From contig JADFIG010000001.1 of assembly GCA_022566735.1 (NCBI GenBank), positions 186,001-250,000 on the forward strand: 64,000 nucleotides of DNA, in the 5' to 3' direction. This DNA comes from Pseudomonadota bacterium. Lineage in GTDB: Bacteria > Pseudomonadota > Gammaproteobacteria > Burkholderiales > Burkholderiaceae_C. Shown piece after piece: positions 29,448 to 37,685 of this stretch (position 1 is its first letter; every line of letters starts with the position of its first letter). Made by a program: the position numbers and the translations under genes. The notes beneath the pieces were generated by a model, which worked only from the letters and a program-made list of their open reading frames with translations, ran no database searches and had not been told where the DNA came from.

Positions 29448-30127
29448 GTCGTGTGCGGCAGAAGGTCGGGGGAAACGGGGTGCGCGGGCAAGGGGGCGGC
29501 GAGCTGCGCGCGCAGGCTGTGGGCGATGAGCGAGAGCAGGGCCTCGACGCGCTCGGGCGTCAGCGCGGTCCAGCCCATGCGCCGCAGCAGCACGGTGTCG
29601 GACAGGCCCAGCCCCATCACCTGGTGAAACGCCAGGCAGGCCAGGGCGCGCACCTCGAAGGCGTGGGCCGGGCGATCGCAGATGCGTGACACGATGCGGC
29701 AGACCTCGACGTGCGCGGGCTCCAGCACCTCGGCGAAGATGCGCTCGAAGGCCTGGCCATGTTCGCCTTGCTCGTTGTGTGCCCGCAAAAAGAACTGCAC
29801 CCAGCTGGACGGCACGTCCCCGGCCAGCAGGGTGCGGGCCGCGGCGTCCTGCAGCCGGCTCAGGGCCGGCTCCTGTTGTTGCGCGATGAAGCGGGCCAGG
29901 TGCTCTGCCGCCTCGGCATACAGCGCTTCCTTGCTGCCGAAGTGGTAGGGGATGGCGCCCAGGTTCACGCCGGCCGCCTGCGTCAGCATGCGGGTGGTCG
30001 TGGCGTCGAAGCCGTGGCGACCGAACAGGTCCAGTGCCACGAGCAACATGCGCTGGCGGGTCGGCGCGTCGGCGGCGAGGGCAGCGGTGGGCGCGCAGGG
30101 GGCAGCGGGCGGCATGGCGAACGACAT
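29444..30127 (-). CDS. TetR/AcrR family regulator (CerR-type C-terminal domain)
   Basis: RQRMLLVALDLFGRHGFDATTTRMLTQAAGVNLGAIPYHFGSKEALYAEA. Confidence 0.92.
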   Translation of the reverse strand: MSFAMPPAAPCAPTAALAADAPTRQRMLLVALDLFGRHGFDATTTRMLTQAAGVNLGAIPYHFGSKEALYAEAAEHLARFIAQQQEPALSRLQDAAARTLLAGDVPSSWVQFFLRAHNEQGEHGQAFERIFAEVLEPAHVEVCRIVSRICDRPAHAFEVRALACLAFHQVMGLGLSDTVLLRRMGWTALTPERVEALLSLIAHSLRAQLAAPLPAHPVSPDLLPHTT

Positions 30128-30168
30128 GGCAGTGCAGGGTGTTGCGCTGCAGCATGCCTGCCATCCAG

Positions 30169-30190
30169 AATTCAGTCAACTGTATGAATT
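30169..30190. promoter_or_regulatory. Candidate TetR operator AATTCAgtCAacTGtaTGAATT
   Basis: 22-bp imperfect palindrome, 8/11 paired positions, 41 bp upstream of the TetR ATG; contains TTGACT (-35-like) on the minus strand. Confidence 0.5.
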
Positions 30191-30246
30191 GATGCGGATC
30201 AAGCCACGCGGCAACTTCGCGCCGGCGTGCGTGCCATGCGTCCGGG

Positions 30247-30771
30247 TCACAGCCCGCATGCCATGAAGCGCGCGCCCTCGCCGAAGCTCGACAGCTTCTC
30301 CTGCACGGCCACGCCCGGCGCGGGCGCCTCGGCAAAGCCCTGCCGCTGCCAGAAGCCGACCGAACCCTGCACCGCCACCAGCACCATCTGCTGCAGTCCC
30401 AGAGCCCGGGCGCGCGCGCGGGCCTGGGCGACCAACCGTGGCCCCAAGCCCAGGCCTTGCGCAGCCGGGCCCACGGCCAGGTCGTGCAGGTACAGCCAGC
30501 GCGGCTGGGCCGGACGCTGCCAGCGGCTGGCGTGCAGCACCGGCAGGCTGTGCGCATCCGCGGGCAGGCAGACCAGGTAGGCCAGGACACGGTCGGTGTC
30601 CGTGGCACCGGTGGCATCCCCATGGCGCTCCGCCACCCAGCAGGTGTCCACGCCGCCTTCGAGCTTGCTGGCAAAAGCGGCCAGCGGTTCGTGGAAGTCC
30701 GGGGCGTAGCTGCGCTGCTGCACGGCCAGCACGGCGGGCAGGTCGGTCGGGGTCATGGGGCGGATGAGCAT
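30247..30771 (-). CDS. GNAT family N-acetyltransferase
   Basis: MLIRPMTPTDLPAVLAVQQRSY...LYLHDLAVGPAAQGLGLGPRLVAQARARARALGL...GSVGFWQRQGF. Confidence 0.9.
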   Translation of the reverse strand: MLIRPMTPTDLPAVLAVQQRSYAPDFHEPLAAFASKLEGGVDTCWVAERHGDATGATDTDRVLAYLVCLPADAHSLPVLHASRWQRPAQPRWLYLHDLAVGPAAQGLGLGPRLVAQARARARALGLQQMVLVAVQGSVGFWQRQGFAEAPAPGVAVQEKLSSFGEGARFMACGL

Positions 30772-30918
30772 GGGGGCGCCTGGCGTCGGTCACCAGCAAG
30801 CCAGGCGCCTGCTTGCGGGGGTGGTGGTGTTTCTCCGGACCCTTGGCGCGCCCGGGGCGAGATGGGCTGGCGTTATCCTCAAGACATCCCATCTTGATGC
30901 ATTGTCTTTCGAACTGCC

Positions 30919-31665
30919 ATGATCACTGTTGAAAAGAGCCGACCCTGGCGCGGCGTGGCCATCGCGGCCGCCCTGGTGGTGGTCGGTGCCGGCGCCTACT
31001 GGGCCCTGGGCTCCTCGGACGACGCCAGCGGAAGCGCCCGCCGTGCCGACGCAGGCAACGGCATGTGGCCCGGCCTGGGTCACAGCGCCTCGGTGGTGGC
31101 GTCCGGTTCGCCCGAGCTCCACCCCCCGATGCTGGCCGATGGCCGTCCCGCCGACCTCAGTGAAAGCGACTGGAAATCCCTGGAGTCCGCCCTGGCCAGG
31201 CAGGCCAATGGCAAGGCCGAAGCCGCACGCATCGTCAACTACCTGCGCTACCAGAAGGCCTTCGAGACCTGGCAGAACCTCGACGAGCAGCGCGAAGCCC
31301 GCCGTCGCCACGAGATGGCCGAGGCCCTCATGAGCGAGCTGCCCGACCGACTCAAGTCCGGTGAGTTCACGCTGGTCGAGGCCACCCTGATGGGCGTGGT
31401 GCTGCTGGCCGAGATGGAGCCCGACGAGGCCAGGCGCACCCAGCGCGTCGAGGCCTGGCAGGCCAAGGTCGGCACCCTCGTGGCCAACCCCGAGGACGAA
31501 GCCCAGATGGCCGCACTCAACCGCGAGACCGAGTTCAAGCGCCGCCGCGCCTCGGCGTTCGGTGACTGGCAGGCCAGGACGGATCCCAACGAGCGCTCCA
31601 CGGCCAAGCTGACCCAGGCCATGGACGACATCCAGCGCATGTACAACAGCGGCGCGTCCAACTGA
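30919..31665 (+). CDS. Hypothetical membrane-anchored helical protein (possibly related to lipase/phospholipase accessory proteins)
   Basis: N-terminal TM GVAIAAALVVVGAGAYWALG then long charged helices; family assignment uncertain. Confidence 0.6.
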   Translation: MITVEKSRPWRGVAIAAALVVVGAGAYWALGSSDDASGSARRADAGNGMWPGLGHSASVVASGSPELHPPMLADGRPADLSESDWKSLESALARQANGKAEAARIVNYLRYQKAFETWQNLDEQREARRRHEMAEALMSELPDRLKSGEFTLVEATLMGVVLLAEMEPDEARRTQRVEAWQAKVGTLVANPEDEAQMAALNRETEFKRRRASAFGDWQARTDPNERSTAKLTQAMDDIQRMYNSGASN

Positions 31666-31794
31666 GGCGCACCGAGCCGGATGCCGTGCTGCGACGCGGC
31701 TTCGCGCGGGTCACCCCCGCTGCCCCCCCGACATGCTCAAAAACTGACGGCGCGGCGAAAGGCATGCAGGCGAAGGGCTCGCACAGAGGCATGC

Positions 31795-32484
31795 TCAGGG
31801 CTGCGGGAAAACATCGCTGCCATTCACCCGCACCGGCACCTGGCTCAGGTCCCAGTTGCCCGCGGCGATCTGCGCCTGGAGAGCCTGGGTGCGGTAGGTG
31901 CTGGCACGCACGGCCGGACGCGGGTGGTGCGCCAGCCAGTCGTGGCGCACGCGCACGTACTCGCTGACCCAGGTCCGCTCCTCGCCACCTGCGGCCGGGG
32001 GGCTTTCGGCGAAGCGCTGGCGCAGCAGCCACAGGATGCTGCCGCTGTGGATGTAAGAGTCGTAGATCACCAGCGCTGACAAGGGCAGGGTGAAGCCGTT
32101 GTCATCGGCCCAGCGCATGGCCGGGTGGAAGTAGACCTGCTCGAAGAACTGGTCCTGGATGCGGTGCATCACCGGGTCGTTGCGGCCGGCATCGCGCAAC
32201 AGGTTCTTGAAGGTCGCGTCCTCCGTCAGGGCCACGCTGCCCACCTGGTCGGCGTAAGGGGCCAGGGCCTCGCTGCGCGTGCCGCCCGCGGCCACGTACA
32301 TCTTCACCAGCTTGCGCAGGTTGCCGTACTCGGTGGTCTGGGCGCGGCCGTAGGTGATCTGGCGGATGTCGTGCGGCCCGTCGGCGTAGATCGAGATGGC
32401 GCCGTGATTGCCGTCCGGCGTGCCGCTCTCGACGGTGTTGATGATGCGTTCGATCAGGTTGCGCTGGATGGCGGTCAGAAACAT
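31795..32484 (-). CDS. Chitosanase / GH46-like lysozyme-fold protein
   Basis: MFLTAIQRNLIERIINTVESGTPDGNHGAISIYADGPHDIRQITYGRAQTTEYGNLRKLVKMYV...LPLSALVIYDSYIHSGSI. Confidence 0.65.
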   Translation of the reverse strand: MFLTAIQRNLIERIINTVESGTPDGNHGAISIYADGPHDIRQITYGRAQTTEYGNLRKLVKMYVAAGGTRSEALAPYADQVGSVALTEDATFKNLLRDAGRNDPVMHRIQDQFFEQVYFHPAMRWADDNGFTLPLSALVIYDSYIHSGSILWLLRQRFAESPPAAGGEERTWVSEYVRVRHDWLAHHPRPAVRASTYRTQALQAQIAAGNWDLSQVPVRVNGSDVFPQP

Positions 32485-32588
32485 CGTGCTCCCCGGGTGC
32501 AGACCGGCATGGCCTGGGGCCGATTCTGTCGCGTCGGTCGCCAGGGGTCGAGTCGGAAACTGGGGATTGCCTTGTCCCCGTCTGCGCG

Positions 32589-33032
32589 TCAGGACCCGGC
32601 GCGTGCGCCCAGCAGGTGCATGCCTGCCAGCACCCACATCAGCACCAGCACCACGTTGCTCGCCGCGAACGCCGCCAGCCGGTGGATGACGTGGTTGTAG
32701 CTGAGGTGGATGAGGCTGTGCAGCACCCGCAGGCCCACATAGGACCAGGCCAGGGCGACCAGGAGCCCCGGCACCGGGCCGCTGACGTGCAGCAGGATGC
32801 TGATGACGTAGAACAGCACCGGCAATTCCAGCAGGTTCATGTAGTTGCGGTTGGGCAACTGCACATGGGGCGGCACCGCGGCGGACTCCCCGTACTTGAA
32901 ATCGTCGGGGACGATCTCGCGGCGGCGTCCTGCCCGCACCCGCACGAAGGGGATCAGCAGCAGCACCAGGGCGGTCCAGCCCGCGAGGGCGAACACCGGG
33001 AGGAGGATGTGCGTGTCGTGCGTGTCGTGCAT
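32589..33032 (-). CDS. MAPEG family membrane protein
   Basis: NRNYMNLLELPVLFYVISILLHVSG...LAWSYVGLRVLHSLIHLSYNHVIHRLAAFAASNVVL. Confidence 0.9.
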   Translation of the reverse strand: MHDTHDTHILLPVFALAGWTALVLLLIPFVRVRAGRRREIVPDDFKYGESAAVPPHVQLPNRNYMNLLELPVLFYVISILLHVSGPVPGLLVALAWSYVGLRVLHSLIHLSYNHVIHRLAAFAASNVVLVLMWVLAGMHLLGARAGS

Positions 33033-33115
33033 ACGGGCTAGGCTAAGGCCAGGCCCGACGGGGTGTCAATCCGCCAGCCCCGGGGGCGGGCACCGTCCGC
33101 GCTCGACGTGCCGCG

Positions 33116-34021
33116 TCACAGCCCCAGCCAGCGCAAGGCGCCGACCCACAGCGGCACGGTGACCATGCCCAGCACGGTCGACAGCGTGATCAGCCCGGCC
33201 ACGAAGGGCCCGCTGCCCCCCATGCGCACCGCCAGCACATAGGCGCTGGACGCCGTCGGCAAGGCCCCGAAGGCCACCAGGATGGCGTGCTGGGCGGGCG
33301 GCAGCGCCAGCCACACGCCCAGCCCGAGCGCAGCCAGGGGCAGCACGACGTGCCGGATGAGCAGGAAGCCCGCGGCCAGCCCGGGCGCCGCGGCCAGGCC
33401 CGTCCATTGCAGCCCCGCGCCCACGGCCAGCAGGCCCATGGGCAGGGCGGCCTGGCCGATGCGGCTGACCGTCTCCAGCGTCCAGTGCGGCAGGGGGATG
33501 TCCAGCAGGCGCACGCCCAGCCCCGCCAGGGTGCTGATGATCAGGGGGTTGCGCGCCATCTCGCGCAAGGTGTTGTGGCCGCCGTGGCGCGCCAGGCTCC
33601 ACACGGCCCCGGCGTTGCACAGGGGCACGCACAGGGCGATCAGGATGGCGATGAGGGCGACGCCCTGAGCCCCCAGCAAGCGATCTGCCAGGGCCAGCGC
33701 GATGTAGGAGTTGAAGCGAAAAGCCACCTGGGCGCCACTGGCGTGCAGGCGGGCGTCCACCCCGGGCCAGTGGCGCAGCAGCGTGGCCAGCCACAGACCC
33801 AGCAGGCACAAGGCCACGCCCGCGCCGGCCAGGGCGGCCGCATCGGTGGGTCGCAGCGGGCTTTTGACGATGGAGGCGAACAGCAGCGCCGGAAACAGCA
33901 GGTGGTAGACCAGGCGCTCCACCACGTCCCAGGTGGGGCGTTGGAAGGCGGTGAAGCGGCACAGGGCAAACCCGCCCACAATCAACAGGAAATCGGGCAG
34001 CAACAGCAAGGGGTCCAGCAT
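33116..34021 (-). CDS. AEC family (auxin efflux carrier-like) transporter
   Basis: MLDPLLLLPDFLLIVGGFALCRFT...QVAFRFNSYIALALADRLLG; about 10 TM. Confidence 0.88.
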   Translation of the reverse strand: MLDPLLLLPDFLLIVGGFALCRFTAFQRPTWDVVERLVYHLLFPALLFASIVKSPLRPTDAAALAGAGVALCLLGLWLATLLRHWPGVDARLHASGAQVAFRFNSYIALALADRLLGAQGVALIAILIALCVPLCNAGAVWSLARHGGHNTLREMARNPLIISTLAGLGVRLLDIPLPHWTLETVSRIGQAALPMGLLAVGAGLQWTGLAAAPGLAAGFLLIRHVVLPLAALGLGVWLALPPAQHAILVAFGALPTASSAYVLAVRMGGSGPFVAGLITLSTVLGMVTVPLWVGALRWLGL

Positions 34022-34134
34022 GGGTCGAGCGTAACGCCTTCGCCTTGAATTCCGCGGGACCACCCCCACATGACCCGGCAAAGCTGCGTGGATTCACCGC
34101 GTCAGCCCATTTTTGCAAGCAAGGACACCAAGGC

Positions 34135-34794
34135 ATGGATTCGATTTCCTGGCACCTGCGCATGCTGCGGCACATGGCTGTGGCCACGCTGCTGACGGCG
34201 CTGACGGGTGCGTGGGGCGTGCGAGGCGCGGCCCCCGGGGTGGGGCCGGCGGGCTGCACGGGCGGACAGGCCTGCGCCGCCACGCTGGAAGGGCAGGACT
34301 TCGCCGACACCGCCGTGCTCTCGGAGCGCACCCTGCGCCTCAACGGCCTGGGGCTGCGCGGTGTGGCCTGGATCAAGGCCTTCGTGGCGGGCCTCTACCT
34401 GCCCGCACCCACGCGCGACAGCGTGCAGGTGCTCACCATGCCGGGGCCCAAGCGCCTGCGCCTGAAGATCATGCTGGACGCGCCCAGCCACGAGCTCACC
34501 AAGTCCCTGACCAGCCGCATCGCCCGCAACGAGACCGAGGCCGCCCAGGCCCAGATGGAGGAGCGCCTGAGCCACCTGGCCGGCCACCTCGACAGCATGG
34601 GCGAGTTGCACGTGGGCGACACCGTGGACATCGACTTCATGCCCGAGCGCGGCATCGTCCTGCGCCTCAACGAGCGCCCGGTCGGCACCCCTGTGGCGGG
34701 CGAAGACCTCTACCGCTCCGTGCTCAAGATCTTCGTCGGCGATCGCCCCGTGGACAAGCGCCTCAAGGAGGGCCTGTTGCGTGGCGGGGTCTGA
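34135..34794 (+). CDS. Chalcone isomerase-like family protein, secreted
   Basis: LNGLGLRGVAWIKAFVAGLYLPAPT...KRLRLKIMLDAPSHELTKSL...FMPERGIVLRLNERPVGTPVAGEDLYRSVLKIFVGDRPVDKRLKEGLL. Confidence 0.85.
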   Translation: MDSISWHLRMLRHMAVATLLTALTGAWGVRGAAPGVGPAGCTGGQACAATLEGQDFADTAVLSERTLRLNGLGLRGVAWIKAFVAGLYLPAPTRDSVQVLTMPGPKRLRLKIMLDAPSHELTKSLTSRIARNETEAAQAQMEERLSHLAGHLDSMGELHVGDTVDIDFMPERGIVLRLNERPVGTPVAGEDLYRSVLKIFVGDRPVDKRLKEGLLRGGV

Positions 34795-35734
34795 CGCGGA
34801 CGAGGCAGGCCGCGACCCGCACCTCGATCGCTTCATCGACGTGCTCTGGCTGGAAGATGGCCTGAGCGCCAACACCCTGGCCGCTTACCGCCGCGACCTC
34901 GGCGCCCTGGCCGGCTGGCTGCGCGAACATGGCGGCGCGACGCTGGTGCAGGCCCGGGAGACCGATGTCCACGGCTACATGGCAGCGCGCCATGCCGAGT
35001 CCCGGCCCTCCTCGGTGGGACGGCGGCTGAGCGTCTTCCGGCGCTTTTTCCGCTGGGCTGTCCGCGAGGGCCTGTGCACCGAGGACCCGACCCTGCGCAT
35101 GGAAGCCCCCCGCCAGCGCATGCGCCTGCCGGGCACGCTCACCGAAGACCAGGTCGAGCGCCTGCTGGCCGCCCCCGAGGTGCTGGACATGCTCGGCCTG
35201 CGCGACCGCGCCATGCTGGAGTTGCTCTATGCCAGCGGCTTGCGCGTGAGCGAACTGGTCGGCCTGCGCACCGTGCAACTGGGCCTGAGCGAAGGCGTGT
35301 TGCGCGTCACCGGCAAGGGCAGCAAGGAGCGCCTGGTGCCCTTCGGCCAGGAGGCAGGAGAGTGGCTGCAGCGCTACCTCGACGAGGCCCGCGGCCTGAT
35401 CCTGGGCGAGCGGGTCAGCGAGGCGCTGTTCGTCACCTCGCAGGGCCAGGGCATGTCCCGCCAGATGTTCTGGAAGCTGATCCGCAAGTACGCCATCCTC
35501 GCGGGCATCACCCAGCACCTGTCGCCGCACACCTTGCGCCACGCCTTCGCCACCCACCTGCTCAACCACGGCGCCGACCTGCGCGTGGTCCAGATGCTGC
35601 TGGGGCACGCCGACATCTCGACCACCCAGGTCTACACCCACGTCGCGCGCGAACGCCTGCGCCAGCTGCATGCCCAGCACCACCCGCGCGGGGGCGAGGC
35701 AGGCAGCAGCGGCGCTGCGGACCCCGGCGCCTGA
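34781..35734 (+). CDS. xerD: Site-specific tyrosine recombinase XerD
   Basis: LYASGLRVSELVGLRTVQLGLSEGVLRVTGKGSKERLVPFG...SPHTLRHAFATHLLNHGADLRVVQMLLGHADISTTQVYTHV; overlaps the upstream gene. Confidence 0.95.
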   Translation: MAGSDADEAGRDPHLDRFIDVLWLEDGLSANTLAAYRRDLGALAGWLREHGGATLVQARETDVHGYMAARHAESRPSSVGRRLSVFRRFFRWAVREGLCTEDPTLRMEAPRQRMRLPGTLTEDQVERLLAAPEVLDMLGLRDRAMLELLYASGLRVSELVGLRTVQLGLSEGVLRVTGKGSKERLVPFGQEAGEWLQRYLDEARGLILGERVSEALFVTSQGQGMSRQMFWKLIRKYAILAGITQHLSPHTLRHAFATHLLNHGADLRVVQMLLGHADISTTQVYTHVARERLRQLHAQHHPRGGEAGSSGAADPGA

Positions 35735-35735
35735 G

Positions 35736-36602
35736 TCAGTCCACGCCGAGCAGGAAGGCCATTTCGGCGTCGGTGAAGCCTGCGGCCTTGCGGGCCGCCT
35801 CGTTGAAGGGCGGCCGCAGCCGCGGGACCTCGTACTGCGTCACCAGCTGCGGGTAGAGCGTCACCGCATCCAGCCCGCGGGCCTGGCACAGGTGGTGGAA
35901 CCAGCGGTTGCCGATGGCCACGTGCCCGACCTCGTCGCGCAGGATGATGTCCAGGATGCCCACCGCCGCGGCGTCGCCCGCCCGGGTGAGCTTGTCTTGG
36001 ATGAGCGGTGTCGCGTCCAGACCGCGGGCCTCCAGGGTGCGGGGCACCAGGGCCATGCGCGCCACGACGTCCTCGCGCGTTTTCTCGCACATGCCCCACA
36101 GGCCATCGTGCGCGTCGAAGTCCCCGTAATCGAAACCCAGCGTCTGCAAGTGCGCGCGCAGCAGGCCGAAGTGCAGGGCCTCTTCACTGGCCACGCGCAG
36201 CCAGTCGCGGTAGAAGTCGGTGGGCATGCCGGCGAAGCGCCAGACCGCGTCCAGCGCCAGGTTGATGGCATTGAACTCGATGTGGCAGATGGCGTGCAGC
36301 AGCGCGGCGCGCCCCTCCAGCGTGAAGGGGCTGCGCGAGGGCACCTGCTTGGCCGGCACCAGGGCGGGCCGGGGAGGGCGGCCGGGCATGGCCGCCGTCT
36401 GTGCGGGGCTCAGGCCGATGGCTTCGTCGCGCCAGCCAGGAGGCAGGGTGGCTGCGGTGGCGGGTTCGGTGCCCGTCTCGGTGGGCGGACCGCCGTGGGC
36501 CCACAGCGGCGACATCGCCTCGTGCAAAGCCCGGGCGGCCCCGGCTTTCAGTGCCGGGTCGGGCTGCAGCAGGATCTCAAGGGCTCGGTGGCGGGGGGAC
36601 AT
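35736..36602 (-). CDS. DUF455 family ferritin-like protein
   Basis: ALLHAICHIEFNAINLALDAVWRFAGMPTDFYRDWLRVASEEALHFGLLRAHL..DEVGHVAIGNRWF. Confidence 0.88.
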   Translation of the reverse strand: MSPRHRALEILLQPDPALKAGAARALHEAMSPLWAHGGPPTETGTEPATAATLPPGWRDEAIGLSPAQTAAMPGRPPRPALVPAKQVPSRSPFTLEGRAALLHAICHIEFNAINLALDAVWRFAGMPTDFYRDWLRVASEEALHFGLLRAHLQTLGFDYGDFDAHDGLWGMCEKTREDVVARMALVPRTLEARGLDATPLIQDKLTRAGDAAAVGILDIILRDEVGHVAIGNRWFHHLCQARGLDAVTLYPQLVTQYEVPRLRPPFNEAARKAAGFTDAEMAFLLGVD

Positions 36603-36682
36603 GTGCGGATTGTCGCGCGTGTCCGCCCACGCCGACCCGCCCGGCTCGACCTGCTGGCGCCGACCCGCTCACCCTGACCCGC

Positions 36683-36724
36683 TCACTCCGACCAGTTCAC
36701 TCCGACCAGTTCACTCCGACCAGT
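36683..36724. repeat. 14-bp tandem repeat (TCACTCCGACCAGT)x3 spanning the 3' end of uppP
   Basis: Three perfect contiguous copies 36683-36696, 36697-36710, 36711-36724. Confidence 0.95.
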
Positions 36725-37553
36725 TCACCCAGCCGAAGTGGGCCGACACCAGGATCAGCACCCCGAAGGCGATGCGGTACCAGGCGAAGGGGATGAAGCT
36801 GTGGCTGGAGACGTAGCGGATCAGCCAGCGCACGCACACCCAGGCTGACAGGAAGGCGAAGAACAGGCCGACCATGAACAACGGCAGGTCGGTGGCCGAC
36901 AGCAGGGCGCGATCCTTGTAGAGGCTGTAGACGCCCGCGCCCACCAGCGTGGGGATGCCCAGGAAGAAGCTGTAGTCGGTTGCGGCCTTGCGCGACAGGC
37001 CCATCAGCATGCCGCCGATGATGGTCGCGCCGGAGCGGCTGGTGCCGGGCACCAGGGCCAGGCACTGCACCAGGCCGACCTTGAACGCGTCCATCAGCGT
37101 CAGGTCATCGACCGTTTCGACACGGGCGCGTGGCGAGCGCGCGGCGATGCGCTCGGCCACCAGGATGATCAGGCCGCCCAGGATGAAGGTGCTGGCCACC
37201 ACCGTGGCGTTGAACAGGTAGGCCTTGACCAGCTTGCCCACGGCCAGGCCGATGACCACCGCCGGCAGGAAGCCGACCAGCACATTCACGGTGAAACGCT
37301 GCGCCTTGGGGTCCGATCCCAGGCCGGTCAGCGTGTCGCGGATGCGCTGCAGGTAGACCAGGATGACGGCGAAGATGGCACCGGTCTGGATGGCGATCTC
37401 GAAGACCTTGGCCTTCTCGCTGCCCGCGGACTGGGCGAACTGCAGCAGCGTGTTCGCCAGGATGAGGTGGCCTGTGCTGGAAATGGGCAGGAACTCGGTC
37501 AAGCCTTCCACGATGCCCATCAGGGCGGCTTTGAAGAACAACACCACGTCCAC
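36711..37553 (-). CDS. uppP: Undecaprenyl-diphosphatase (UppP/BacA)
   Basis: [30 protein letters not shown]...[38 protein letters not shown] start with GGAGG SD. Confidence 0.95.
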   Translation of the reverse strand: MDVVLFFKAALMGIVEGLTEFLPISSTGHLILANTLLQFAQSAGSEKAKVFEIAIQTGAIFAVILVYLQRIRDTLTGLGSDPKAQRFTVNVLVGFLPAVVIGLAVGKLVKAYLFNATVVASTFILGGLIILVAERIAARSPRARVETVDDLTLMDAFKVGLVQCLALVPGTSRSGATIIGGMLMGLSRKAATDYSFFLGIPTLVGAGVYSLYKDRALLSATDLPLFMVGLFFAFLSAWVCVRWLIRYVSSHSFIPFAWYRIAFGVLILVSAHFGWVNWSE

Positions 37554-37685
37554 CACGAACCTCCAGCAAACGGCTTGCGCCGACACACGAACGAGCGCGC
37601 ATCTTAGGCGAGGCACATGTCAGTGCATCCGTCACGAAGGCCCCACGGCGCCCCGGGGACAGGGGGCTTGTCTACACTGCGCCAC

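Noticed and set aside
34781-35734. Integrase of a mobile element
   Set aside because: Sequence matches housekeeping XerD; no attachment sites or cargo structure nearby.
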